A DNA stretch of 64,000 nt from Aurantimonas aggregata (lineage in GTDB: Bacteria; Pseudomonadota; Alphaproteobacteria; Rhizobiales; Rhizobiaceae): the NCBI RefSeq assembly GCF_010500835.1, contig NZ_JAAAMJ010000018.1, positions 17,920 to 81,919 on the forward strand, read 5' to 3'. The first letter of the stretch is position 1; the number at the start of each line of letters is the position of its first letter. A model generated the notes under the pieces. That model worked only from the letters and a program-made list of their open reading frames with translations, did not search any database and had not been told where the DNA came from. The translations under genes were made by a program, and so were the position numbers. Below, piece by piece: positions 19,675 through 28,833 of the stretch.

Positions 19675-20112
19675 CTAAGTGAGGCGCGACTTGAGGGCAG
19701 CGATCGCGATCTCGTAGCCAACCGGCCCGAACCCGACGATCATGCCCAGCGCGATCGGCGCGATGAGGCTCTTGTGCCGAATCTCTTCGCGCGCGTGGAT
19801 GTTCGAAATGTGCACTTCCACGATCGGCTTGTCGAAATAACGAAGCGCGTCGTGAATGGCGAGGGACGTGTGGGTGTAGGCACCGGCATTGATGATGATT
19901 GCCGCCGCCTCGTCGCGGGCCTGATGGATCCAGTCGACCAGTTCACCCTCATGGTTCGACTGCCGGAAGACGATGTCGAACCCGGCAGCTTCGCCGACCT
20001 CGATACAACGGCGCTCGACATCGGCGAGCGTCGCCGAGCCATAGATCGCGGGTTCGCGCCGGCCGAGCGTGTTGAGGTTCGGTCCGTTGAGGATGTAGAT
20101 CGTCGAGGTCAT
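19675..20112 (-). CDS. aroQ: type II 3-dehydroquinate dehydratase
   Basis: Shikimate-pathway enzyme (145 aa) that dehydrates 3-dehydroquinate. Motifs: [19 protein letters not shown] (with the catalytic Tyr and the flexible lid Arg), [34 protein letters not shown] and [18 protein letters not shown]. The frame is open far upstream, but the ATG at 20112 is the family start. It sits 31 bases upstream of accB and 112 bases downstream of a DsbA-like gene. Confidence 0.95.
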   Translation of the reverse strand: MTSTIYILNGPNLNTLGRREPAIYGSATLADVERRCIEVGEAAGFDIVFRQSNHEGELVDWIHQARDEAAAIIINAGAYTHTSLAIHDALRYFDKPIVEVHISNIHAREEIRHKSLIAPIALGMIVGFGPVGYEIAIAALKSRLT

Positions 20113-20224
20113 CGACCCTCGTTCTGTTTCGGAACGGCCGCGCGTGCCCGACGCGCTTGCCTGTCCGTATAGAGCCATCGTGCCGCCGGGGAAAGCGTCG
20201 GCTGCCTGTTTCGCGCGCCTGACG

Positions 20225-21013
20225 TCAGCAGCTGGTGCTTCCGCACGCGCGGACATTGGCAATGCCGGCCGCGAGCGCCTCCTTGCCGACCGCGCCGGCC
20301 AGGATGCCGTCGGCAAGGACGTAACTCGGCGTGCCGTTGATCGCCAAGCCTTCGGCGAGTTCGTTCGATTCGGCCAGCGCCGCTGAGACCGCGGGGGAAG
20401 ACATCGCCGTGCGCAAGGGAGCCGTTTCGATGCCCAGATCCTCCGCCACGCCCATTGCTGCCGCTTCGTCGGCGACGCCGCGCGATCCGAGCAGGGTGCG
20501 CTGGAACTCGCCATAGCGTTCCGGGGCCAGTTCACGGACAGCAAGGCTCACCCGCGAGGCTGCCAGCGACTGGGGCCCGAGTACCGAGATCTCCTTGAGC
20601 ACGAAGCGGATGTCGGGATCCGCCGCGAGCAGGGCGTCGACGTCCGCCTGTGCCTGTTTGCAGTAGCCGCAATTGTAGTCGAAGAATTCGACCAGCGTGA
20701 CGTCGCCATCGGGATTGCCGAGAACCGTGCCCTCGGGAGAGGCGAAGAGCGCGGTGCTATGTTCCTCGATCGCATCCTTCTGCGACGCCATCTGCTCGGT
20801 CGCCCGCTTGGCTTCGAGCGCGTCGAGGGCCTCCAGCAGCACTTCCGGGTGCTCGACCAGATACCGATGGATGATCGACTCGATCTCTTGCGTCGCTTCC
20901 GTGTCGAACCGGGGCTGGGCTGTCTGGGCCGCAGCAGGCAGGGCGAGCGCGAGGCTTGCGGCCGCCGCGAGAAGGGTCTGTCGTGTCACGTTGGGTGAAT
21001 TCCTTGTGGTCAT
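20225..21013 (-). CDS. DsbA family periplasmic thiol-disulfide protein
   Basis: Exported thioredoxin-fold protein, 262 aa. A signal peptide (residues 1-30, [18 protein letters not shown]) is followed by a helical N-terminal extension. The DsbA-type domain contains [11 protein letters not shown], with the CGYC redox pair C115/C118, and the cis-proline loop NGTPSYV. Long C-terminal helices end in ACGSTSC, so two extra cysteines lie at the extreme C-terminus. The layout resembles ScsC/DsbG-like oxidoreductases more than classical DsbA. The start overlaps the stop of the M48 protease gene (ATGA), suggesting shared work on envelope protein folding. Confidence 0.9.
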   Translation of the reverse strand: MTTRNSPNVTRQTLLAAAASLALALPAAAQTAQPRFDTEATQEIESIIHRYLVEHPEVLLEALDALEAKRATEQMASQKDAIEEHSTALFASPEGTVLGNPDGDVTLVEFFDYNCGYCKQAQADVDALLAADPDIRFVLKEISVLGPQSLAASRVSLAVRELAPERYGEFQRTLLGSRGVADEAAAMGVAEDLGIETAPLRTAMSSPAVSAALAESNELAEGLAINGTPSYVLADGILAGAVGKEALAAGIANVRACGSTSC

Positions 21014-22389
21014 GACCGCGGCTTGGTCTGGATGATGTCCTGGGCCTGCAGCCACGAGGGCGAGCCGCGCTTGAGCTTCTGCTGCGCACGGGTGGCGAAA
21101 ATCTGGGCCTGGCGAATGTTGCCGCCGTGCCAGTAGCCCTCGGCCGTGGCAAGTTCGGCCTGTCCGACCTCGCCGAGCTGGCCATAGGCCATGGCCAGAA
21201 AACGGTAGGCCGACGCATTGGCGGGGTCCGACTGAAGCCCCCCGCGGATCAACTCGATGGCCTTCGGCATCTGCGAGCGGTCGCCGCCGGAGACGATGGC
21301 CTGGCCGACCTGCGCCTTGAGCAGGCCGGAGCCGGTGCCGTCGAGCTTGACCGCCCGGGAATAGGCGGCCGCGGCTTCCGACGCCCGGCCTGCCGCCATC
21401 AGCGTCTCGCCGCGCATCTCGTGGAACCAGGGATTGTTGGGGCGAGCCGCGATCAGCGCATCGATCTTCTGCAAGGCCGAGGCGGTCGAGCCGGCGAGTT
21501 GCGTGGCGATCGCGTCGCCGTAAAGCGCCGGAAGCCCGCGCGGATCGCGCGCGAACAGCCGCCGCACGTCGCCCATGCCGCCGTTATAGGCCGCGATCTT
21601 CGCGCGGGCGAGATTGTGTCGTTCGACCAGAGCCGGTGGATCGGCACGGCCGAAATGCTGGCTTTCGCGGGCCGCCGCTTCGAGGGCCGCGATGCGGTCC
21701 CGCGGCATCGGGTGCGACGACAGATAGTTCGATCGCGCTGCGGCAAACAGATTGTTGCGGTCGAGCGTCGAGAAGGTTTCGAGCAGGCCTTTGCCGGACT
21801 GGCCGGTCCGGTCGAGATAGGTGAGGGCGGTGCGGTCGGCGGCCGATTCCTCGCCGCGCTGGTAGCTGAGGAGGCTGCGCTGCGCCGCGGCACTGCCGCC
21901 GGACATCAGGCCGGCGCCGGCCTGCGCCGCCCCACCCGCGCCGGTGCTGGCACCGGCCACCGCGATGCCGGCACCCAAAAGTCCCGCCACGATGGCAATC
22001 GTCTGGGACCGCTCGAGCTGCTCGCGCAGCCGCTGCTGGTGACCGCCGGCGAGATGGCCGATCTCGTGGGCAATGATGCCGATCAGCTGGTTGGGCGTCT
22101 CCGTCGCGGTGATCGCGCCGGTGTTGATGAAGATGCGCCGACCCGCGACGAAGGCGTTGAAGCCCGGAGAGTTGACCAGCACGATCTGGATTCCGGACCG
22201 CGACAGCCCTGCCGCCTTGAGGATCGGGCGGGCATAGTCGGCGACCAGTGCTTCGATCTCGGCGTCGCGCACGACCGGCAGGCTGGCCTTCTCGCTGCGG
22301 GACTGCGCCGAGACGGGCGTGAGAGCGACCGACAATGCGGTGGCGAGCACGGCGACATGCCGGCAGAGGCGATGCAGAGGGCGTTTCAT
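21010..22389 (-). CDS. BepA-like M48 metalloprotease with TPR repeats
   Basis: Periplasmic zinc protease of 459 aa. A signal peptide (residues 1-29, ending TPVSAQS) precedes the M48 catalytic domain; the zinc motif is HEIGH (H108, E109, H112) with the third ligand in RGEESAADRTALTYLDRTG. The C-terminal half is a run of TPR-like helical repeats (NNPWFHEMRGETLMAAGRASEAAAAYSRAV). The pattern is that of BepA/YfgC, which assists or degrades outer-membrane proteins such as LptD in E. coli. Coupling to a DsbA-like gene by ATGA overlap supports a role in envelope quality control. Confidence 0.92.
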   Translation of the reverse strand: MKRPLHRLCRHVAVLATALSVALTPVSAQSRSEKASLPVVRDAEIEALVADYARPILKAAGLSRSGIQIVLVNSPGFNAFVAGRRIFINTGAITATETPNQLIGIIAHEIGHLAGGHQQRLREQLERSQTIAIVAGLLGAGIAVAGASTGAGGAAQAGAGLMSGGSAAAQRSLLSYQRGEESAADRTALTYLDRTGQSGKGLLETFSTLDRNNLFAAARSNYLSSHPMPRDRIAALEAAARESQHFGRADPPALVERHNLARAKIAAYNGGMGDVRRLFARDPRGLPALYGDAIATQLAGSTASALQKIDALIAARPNNPWFHEMRGETLMAAGRASEAAAAYSRAVKLDGTGSGLLKAQVGQAIVSGGDRSQMPKAIELIRGGLQSDPANASAYRFLAMAYGQLGEVGQAELATAEGYWHGGNIRQAQIFATRAQQKLKRGSPSWLQAQDIIQTKPRS

Positions 22390-22611
22390 TCAAAGGACCT
22401 CGGTGTCGGCCGTCATTCGAACGACGTTTGCTGCTTGAGCACGGCGCGTCTTTCGATGTTTCGTCACGGCAATCCGGCGAATTTGAGGGAAAGCGAAGCG
22501 GACGGTGCGTTCTGTCTGCCATGCCACCCTAGCTGACGACGACCGATCGCGTCTATGAAGTCGACCCTCGGCGTTCGCCGCGATGCCATCACCCACAGAC
22601 TGGAACCGCCC

Positions 22612-23781
22612 GTGACCCCAACCCGCGCGCTCACCGCTTCCCGCCGCTCCGAGATCGATCCGTTCCGGGCGATGGACGTGCTCGCCGAGGCCAACCGGAT
22701 GATCGCGCGCGGCGAGAACGTGATCTCGCTCGCCGTCGGCCAGCCGGCGGCGCCTGCGCCGCAGGCTGCACGCGACGCGGCGCGGCTGATGCTCGACCAT
22801 GGCCGTGTCGCCTATACGGATGCGCTTGGCCGCGGTGACCTGCGCGAGCGGATCGCCCGGCATTATCAGGACGCGTACGGACAGAGCGTCGCGTCCGAGC
22901 GGATCATGGTCACCACGGGATCGTCCGCCGGCTTCAACCTGGCCTTTCTCGCGGCTTTCGATCCCGGCGACCGGATCGCCATCGCGGCGCCCGGCTATCC
23001 GGCGTACCGGAACATCCTGAAGGCGCTGGGGCTGGTGCCGGTGGAGCACGAGGTCGACGCCTCGACCGGTTACGTTTTTACCGCCGACCATTTGCGGCAT
23101 CTGCACGAGTCAGGCCCCGTCGCCGGCGTTCTGGTCGCCAGCCCGGCCAACCCCACCGGCACGATGACACCCCGCGACGAGCTGCGGCGGCTGGTGGAAT
23201 ATGCCGATGCCGCCGGCATCCGCTTCATCTCCGACGAGATCTATCACGGCCTGACCTATGGCCAGGCGGAGGAGACGGCGCTGGCGTTCTCCGACAGCCC
23301 GCTGGTCGTCAACTCGTTCTCGAAATACTACTGCATGACCGGATGGCGCATCGGCTGGCTGGTGCTGCCGCCGAGCCTGGTGCGGGCCGCCGAGCGGATC
23401 GGCCAGAGCCTCTACATCTCGGCACCGGAGATGTCGCAGGTCGCGGCCACCGCGGTATTCGACTCACGCGACGAACTCGACGCGGTGCGTACCGGCTATA
23501 TCCGCAACCGCGACCTCCTGGCGGCGCGGCTGCCCGGCCTCGGCTATCGGGACATCGCGCCGATCGACGGCGCGTTCTACGCCTATGCCCGTATCCCCGA
23601 GGGGGCGATCGGCTCTACGGCGTTCGCCAAATCCATTCTCGAGCGCTGCCACGTGGCGATCACGCCCGGCACGGATTTTGACCAGCGTCGCGGCGAGGGG
23701 TTCGTGCGGCTCTCCTACGCCTGCGACCATGCCAGCCTCGGCGAGGCGCTCGACCGGATGCAGGCACTGCTGCGCGGCTGA
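22612..23781 (+). CDS. class I/II pyridoxal-phosphate aminotransferase
   Basis: Fold-type I aminotransferase, 389 aa from the GTG at 22612. Motifs: VISLAVGQPAAPAP, the cofactor loop TTGSSAGFNLAF, SPANPTGTM, FISDEIYHGLTY, the Schiff-base lysine in NSFSKYYCMTGWRIGW, and the substrate carboxylate arginine in VRLSYA. I chose GTG because the product then begins TPTRALTASRRSEIDPF, the position where relatives start; an in-frame ATG at 22555 would add 19 residues without a ribosome site. Substrate is probably an aspartate- or alanine-type amino acid, but it cannot be fixed from sequence. Confidence 0.9.
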   Translation: MTPTRALTASRRSEIDPFRAMDVLAEANRMIARGENVISLAVGQPAAPAPQAARDAARLMLDHGRVAYTDALGRGDLRERIARHYQDAYGQSVASERIMVTTGSSAGFNLAFLAAFDPGDRIAIAAPGYPAYRNILKALGLVPVEHEVDASTGYVFTADHLRHLHESGPVAGVLVASPANPTGTMTPRDELRRLVEYADAAGIRFISDEIYHGLTYGQAEETALAFSDSPLVVNSFSKYYCMTGWRIGWLVLPPSLVRAAERIGQSLYISAPEMSQVAATAVFDSRDELDAVRTGYIRNRDLLAARLPGLGYRDIAPIDGAFYAYARIPEGAIGSTAFAKSILERCHVAITPGTDFDQRRGEGFVRLSYACDHASLGEALDRMQALLRG

Positions 23782-23812
23782 CCCCTGCTGCGGTCCGCCG
23801 CTTCGGGATGCG

Positions 23813-23848
23813 TGAAAACAAAAAAGGGCGGCCACATGGCCGCCCTTT
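23813..23848 (-). terminator. intrinsic terminator of rne
   Basis: Perfect 11-bp stem (AAAGGGCGGCC at 23823-23833 pairing with GGCCGCCCTTT at 23838-23848) and a four-base ACAT loop. On the minus strand it is followed by TTTTTTGTTTT, a strong U-tract, 28 bases after the rne stop. On the plus strand only a short T-run follows, so it may serve the aminotransferase gene weakly as well. Confidence 0.85.
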
Positions 23849-23875
23849 CGATTCAGTGCCTGATGCCGGAGGCGA

Positions 23876-26680
23876 TCAGAAGAAGCTGCGGCGGGCCCAC
23901 CAGCCGGTGCGGCGCGGTTTGTCTTCTTCCTTGCCCGACTCAGCACTGCTGCCGGAGGTCACCACCGGATCCTTCGGTGCCGAAGCCGGCTCGGCTTCGG
24001 TCGTCGGCAGGTCGTCGTTGGCAGCGGTCGCTTCGCCGGCATCGCCACTGGATGCGATCTCCATCGGAGCGTCCTGGCGATCATCGTTGGCGACCGGTTC
24101 GACGGTCACCTCTGCCTGGCCGGCGAATTCCTCCACCGGCTCTGCCGCTAGGGCTTCCTCCGCAACCGCATGGACCGGCTCGGCTTCGCTGACGGCGGCC
24201 ACCGGAGCATCCGGGAAGAACTGATCGGCATTGGCCCGATCCTCCGTCCCGTCGGCGACGAAGACCGTCGCGGCGATCGGCGTTTCCGCATCACCCGATT
24301 CGCCGTTTTCCGGCGTGTCCTCGCGGTTGCGACGGCCGCCACGGCGACCGCGCCGGCGCCGGCGGCGACCCCGCTCGTCATCGTCGCTCGCCACCGCGTG
24401 ATGCGGCTCGGCAGAATCGGTCTCGTTATCATCGTCCTCGGCGAAGGCGCCGTTATTGTCCTCCGAGGAGGTGGCCTCCGTCTCGGACTTGTCACCGTCC
24501 CGCCGGCGGCCCCGACGCCTGCGACGCCGCGGCCGGCCGCTTTCGCTGCTGTCGGCGGCCTCCTCGACCCGGCCTTCGGCTTCGGCCTCATGCTCGTCGG
24601 ACTCGGCAATGTCGACCGCCGCTGCCCGTGCCGCCTCTTCGTCGGCGGCTTCCTCGGCGGCGTCGATCGCCGCGACCTCATCGGACTGGATCGCTTCCAT
24701 CGGCATCGGCGCCCGCGGCGCTTCCGCACCATGGTCGATCTGGATGCCCTGGCGCCCGGCGCTCTCGTCCGCCTCGATCATGATCCGCAGGCCATAGAGC
24801 CGCTCGAGTTCCTCGATGCGCTTGCGCTTCTCGTTGAGGACGTAGAGCGCCGTCGCCGTCGGAACCTTGACGATGAGGTCGTGGCTCGAATGCTTCTGCA
24901 GGTGCTCCTCGATCGTGCGCAGCACGTGCAGCGCCAGCGACGAGGCGGAGCGGATGTGGCCCGTGCCCTCGCAAACCGGGCAGGTCTGCATGGTGGATTC
25001 GAGCACGCTGGCGCGGATGCGCTGGCGGCTCATTTCCATCAGGCCGAAATGCGAGATCCGCCCGACCTGGATGCGGGCGCGATCGCTCTTCAGGCAATCC
25101 TTCATCTTCTTCTCGACGGCGCGGTTGTTGCGCTTCTCTTCCATGTCGATGAAGTCGATGACGATCAGGCCGGCGAGATCGCGCAGCCGCAGCTGGCGCG
25201 CGACTTCCTCCGCCGCTTCCAGATTGGTCTGGTAGGCAGTGTCCTCGATCGAATGCTCCTTGGTGGAGCGGCCGGAGTTGACGTCGATGGCGACGAGCGC
25301 CTCGGTCTGGTTGATGATGATGTAGCCGCCGGACTTCAGCGTGACGTGCGGCTGCAGCATGCGGTCGAGCTGCCCCTCGATGCCCTGGCGCGCGAAGATC
25401 GGCGTCGGGTCGCGGTACGGCTGCACGGCCTTTGCCTGGCTCGGCATCAGCATCCGCATGAAGTCCTTGGCCTCGCGGTAGCCGCCTTCGCCGGCGACCA
25501 GGATCTGGTCGATGTCCTTGTTGTAGAGGTCGCGGATCGACCGCTTGATCAGGCTGCCTTCCTCATAGACGAGGGCAGGGGCGATCGAGGACAGCGTGAC
25601 GTTGCGCACCGTCTCCCAGAGCCGCATCAGATATTCGTAGTCGCGCTTGACCTCGGCCTTGGTGCGGTTGGCACCGGCGGTGCGCAGGATGATGCCCATG
25701 CCGCGCGGCACTTCGAGTTCGCGCACCACGTCCTTGAGGCGCTTGCGGTCGACGGCGTTGGTGATCTTGCGGGAAATGCCGCCACCGCGCGCGGTGTTCG
25801 GCATCAGCACCGAATAGCGTCCGGCCAGAGACAGATAGGTGGTGAGGGCGGCGCCCTTATTGCCGCGCTCTTCCTTGACGACCTGGACGAGCAGGATCTG
25901 GCGGCGCTTGATCACCTCCTGGATCTTGTACTGGCGGCGCGGGCGGACCTGGCGGACGGGGACTTCCTCCATCGCGTCCTCGGAGCCGACCTCGTCGATC
26001 TCCTCTTCCTCGCCGTTCTCGTCGGCGTGGTCGTCGTCGCCCGTGCGCGAACGGTTGCGGCGACCGCGGCCACGCCGACGGTTGCGCTGCTCGCGCTCGC
26101 CACCCTTGTCGCCGGACTCAGTGTCGGCTTCGTTCGAGCCGGAAGCCTCGTCGTCGCCGTTCTCGTCGTCACCGTTCTCGTCGGCGTCGCCGGAGCGCGC
26201 CTCGTGGTTCTCGTCGTCGCGGCGATCCTCGCCCGAATGGCCTGTCTCGGACGCGTTGCCGGCTTCCTCGATTTCCTCGGAGACGCTGTCGCCGTCATTG
26301 TCGTCGCGCTCGGCGGCGCGGCTGCGGGCCGGTCGCTTGTTCTGCTGACTGCGGGCGACCTTGGCGTCCTCGGCGATTTCCTCTTCCTCGGCCCGAGCGA
26401 GGTCTTCCTCGATCAGCGCCTGCCGGTCGGCCTTGGGGATCTGGTAGTAGTCGGGGTGGATCTCGTTGAAGGCGAGGAAGCCGTGGCGGTTGCCGCCGTA
26501 CTCGACGAAAGCGGCCTGGAGCGACGGTTCGACCCGCGTCACCTTGGCGAGGTAGATGTTTCCCTTGAGCTGCTTCTTGTGTTCCGACTCGAAGTCGAAT
26601 TCCTCGATCCGGCTACCGCGTACGACGACGACGCGGGTTTCCTCCGGATGGGAGGCGTCGATCAGCATCTTGTTTGCCAT
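23876..26680 (-). CDS. rne: ribonuclease E
   Basis: Endoribonuclease at the core of the RNA degradosome and rRNA/tRNA processing, 934 aa. MANKMLIDASHPEETRVVVV opens the protein; the S1 domain is split by a roughly 170-residue low-complexity insert (about 86-255) of acidic stretches and an Arg cluster (RNRRRGRGRRNRSRTG). The catalytic aspartates lie in AIDVNSGRS and IVIDFIDME; the zinc-link is CPVCEGTGH. The C-terminal 260 residues are a disordered scaffold with Arg-rich blocks (RRRRRGRRR) and the terminal RRTGWWARRSFF. Such an S1 insert is known in alphaproteobacterial RNase E. The ATG at 26680 has GGAGA upstream. Confidence 0.96.
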   Translation of the reverse strand: MANKMLIDASHPEETRVVVVRGSRIEEFDFESEHKKQLKGNIYLAKVTRVEPSLQAAFVEYGGNRHGFLAFNEIHPDYYQIPKADRQALIEEDLARAEEEEIAEDAKVARSQQNKRPARSRAAERDDNDGDSVSEEIEEAGNASETGHSGEDRRDDENHEARSGDADENGDDENGDDEASGSNEADTESGDKGGEREQRNRRRGRGRRNRSRTGDDDHADENGEEEEIDEVGSEDAMEEVPVRQVRPRRQYKIQEVIKRRQILLVQVVKEERGNKGAALTTYLSLAGRYSVLMPNTARGGGISRKITNAVDRKRLKDVVRELEVPRGMGIILRTAGANRTKAEVKRDYEYLMRLWETVRNVTLSSIAPALVYEEGSLIKRSIRDLYNKDIDQILVAGEGGYREAKDFMRMLMPSQAKAVQPYRDPTPIFARQGIEGQLDRMLQPHVTLKSGGYIIINQTEALVAIDVNSGRSTKEHSIEDTAYQTNLEAAEEVARQLRLRDLAGLIVIDFIDMEEKRNNRAVEKKMKDCLKSDRARIQVGRISHFGLMEMSRQRIRASVLESTMQTCPVCEGTGHIRSASSLALHVLRTIEEHLQKHSSHDLIVKVPTATALYVLNEKRKRIEELERLYGLRIMIEADESAGRQGIQIDHGAEAPRAPMPMEAIQSDEVAAIDAAEEAADEEAARAAAVDIAESDEHEAEAEGRVEEAADSSESGRPRRRRRRGRRRDGDKSETEATSSEDNNGAFAEDDDNETDSAEPHHAVASDDDERGRRRRRRGRRGGRRNREDTPENGESGDAETPIAATVFVADGTEDRANADQFFPDAPVAAVSEAEPVHAVAEEALAAEPVEEFAGQAEVTVEPVANDDRQDAPMEIASSGDAGEATAANDDLPTTEAEPASAPKDPVVTSGSSAESGKEEDKPRRTGWWARRSFF

Positions 26681-27366
26681 GCAAATTCTCCCGGGCGCTC
26701 GCGCGGGATCGCGGGGAGGCAATGCGTGCCGGACCGTCGATCGCTGGGCGCGAGCCCGTATCGGCCGCTAGCGTCAACCGCGTCCGTCCCCGGCAAGACG
26801 CAAATCCGGGCCGTGAGGTCCGGACTGGCTGCGTCGATGGGGATCTGGAGGCTGGCGACAAAATCACGACCTGCAACAACTGGATGGCCGCTGTGGCGGC
26901 CGACGGAACGAGCGGACCGTTGCTGTTGGCACAGTGCATGTCCGCATCGCTGAACAACCGGCTGGACGAAGGCTCCAGCGTCGGTCGAAAATCTTCCACG
27001 AGGCCCGATGACGTGGTCGAATGCCGCGGGGGGTCGTCGCGCCCATGAAGATCGCCGTCGGACAGTGGGAAATCCGCTGCGGCAGGGGCTCCGACTCGGC
27101 GACGACACATATCCGTGTCACACTAAGCCTCACTTCCGCTTTTAGGCTGCGCAGCACCAAGAGACAAGGGCGATACCGTGATGGACCTTGCGCGGCGGCC
27201 CTGTGGGCCAAGCCCGAGGCAAGTTCCGGTGGATACTGGCACATACAGACAGGGCTTGCGTCTGCGCCGCTGCGTCGCCCGCCCCAGTGTGATCATCTTT
27301 CTCCGGTTTCGAAGCGTAGCCGGTCCGCACGATTCGCCGCCGGCACCTACGGTCCATCCGAAGCAA
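26681..27366. other. 686-base divergent intergenic region (rne leader / amidase upstream)
   Basis: I see no convincing gene here; the open frames on either strand lack ribosome sites and family patterns. The region must hold the promoter and 5' leader of rne (minus strand) and the control region of the amidase gene (plus strand). E. coli rne has a long structured leader used for autoregulation, so a comparable element is plausible, but no shared motif can be recognised by eye. Confidence 0.5.
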
Positions 27367-28593
27367 ATGGTGGGAATGACCTGCAACGTCCGCTCTCATG
27401 CGATCCGCCTCGGCTCAGCGCTTTTTGTCGCGCTGATGCTCGTCGCGCCGACCTCGATGGTGGCGGAGGCGGACGAGAAGCTGATCACCGGGCTCGACCA
27501 GAGCGTCGATGAATCCGGCTACAGCGTGAGGTTCGACCTGAACGGGGCGGCAGAGACGCGGCTGCTCCGACTGGTCAATCCCGACCGGGTTGCGATCGAC
27601 TTCATTGACACGCTGCCCGTCGTGCCGATCGTGACCCCGCCGGACAACGCCTTCGTCGCAACGGTTCGCCATGGCCTCGCGGCGAGCGACCGGTACCGCT
27701 TCATCTATGAGCTGAAGCAGGACGCCGTGAGTTCAATCGAGCGGCAGGCGCGATCCGGCGGCGAGATCGTGAAATTAACGATCGGAAACGCGGCGAACGT
27801 CGTCCCGTCGCCGGAGCCGGTGGCCGATGCGGCACCCGCAGCGTCGCAGGAGGCGCCGGCACCGCGCCGCGACATCGAAGCCGATCGGGACCTCATCATC
27901 GTCATCGATCCCGGCCATGGCGGCGTCGATAACGGCGCGGTATCCAAATCCGGCACCTACGAGAAGGAGATCAATCTCGCCGCGGCGTTCTCGCTGCGCG
28001 ACGCGCTGCTGACGCATCCCAGGGTGAAGGTCGTGCTGACCCGCGAGTCGGACGTGTTCATCCCGCTCGACGAGCGCGCCGCGATCGGTCGGCGCGAACA
28101 GGCGCATCTGTTCGTGTCGATCCACGCCGATTCGATCCGGGCCGCGGGGCTGCGCGGGGCGACGGTGTACACTTTGTCCGAAAACGCCTCGGACGAACTC
28201 TCGCGGCAGATCGCGGCGACCGAGAACGCCGCCGACCGATTTGCCGGCGCCCAGTGGCAACGCAGCGCGCCTGACGTGGTGGACATACTGGTCGACCTGA
28301 CGCGCCGGGAGACCGTAAGCTTTTCGGAACATTTCGCCGCCTCGCTGGTCGAGGACCTGGCGCGCAATGACGTCCGGCTGATCAAGAATCCGAAGCGATC
28401 GGCCGGTTTCCAGGTGCTGATGGCGCCAGACGTACCCTCCGTGCTTGTCGAGATGGGGTTCCTCTCCAACAGGGAGGACGAAAAGCTTCTGACCGATGCG
28501 GCATGGCGCGCCGACGTGTCGGAAGCGATCGCCGACGCGATCGTCGGGTTCTTCCGCGGCGAACAGGCGGCACGGGCTTCCGGCACCGAATGA
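27367..28593 (+). CDS. N-acetylmuramoyl-L-alanine amidase (AMIN + Amidase_3)
   Basis: Periplasmic zinc amidase that cuts the stem peptide from glycan strands during septum splitting; 408 aa. A signal peptide (residues about 10-35) precedes an AMIN domain (about 38-125; SGYSVRFDLNGAAETRLLRLVNPDRVAIDF), a Pro/Ala linker, then Amidase_3 with zinc ligands in IDPGHGGVDNG, YEKEINL and SIHADS and the catalytic Glu in VLVEMGFLSN. AmiC of E. coli has the same order. I selected the ATG at 27367; a second ATG at 27376 is equally possible, and the frame upstream carries no signal. Transcribed ahead of the PBP1A gene, both for cell-wall remodelling. Confidence 0.93.
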   Translation: MVGMTCNVRSHAIRLGSALFVALMLVAPTSMVAEADEKLITGLDQSVDESGYSVRFDLNGAAETRLLRLVNPDRVAIDFIDTLPVVPIVTPPDNAFVATVRHGLAASDRYRFIYELKQDAVSSIERQARSGGEIVKLTIGNAANVVPSPEPVADAAPAASQEAPAPRRDIEADRDLIIVIDPGHGGVDNGAVSKSGTYEKEINLAAAFSLRDALLTHPRVKVVLTRESDVFIPLDERAAIGRREQAHLFVSIHADSIRAAGLRGATVYTLSENASDELSRQIAATENAADRFAGAQWQRSAPDVVDILVDLTRRETVSFSEHFAASLVEDLARNDVRLIKNPKRSAGFQVLMAPDVPSVLVEMGFLSNREDEKLLTDAAWRADVSEAIADAIVGFFRGEQAARASGTE

Positions 28594-28833
28594 CGCCGCC
28601 AGTGGCAGGAAGTCGGCTAGCTGTGATAAAATCGTCACGTTCGCCGCTTTCAGATTGGCGGACATAGTGGCATCCACGGGCTTGCCGCATTTGACGCCCA
28701 GAGGTTAGCCAACGGAATGCACGATCCGCGTCGAGGTCTTCGATGCCGGATCACTGGGCAGCCGGTCGCCTCGTCAAGGGGACGACGCGTTGGGGACCGG
28801 TAGAGGCGTCAGGCCGGACCGGACGGAGTTTCG

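Noticed and set aside
24170..26953. 927-codon plus-strand frame opposite rne
   Set aside because: Antisense shadow of a repetitive, acidic coding region; hydrophobic runs come from complementing Glu/Asp codons.
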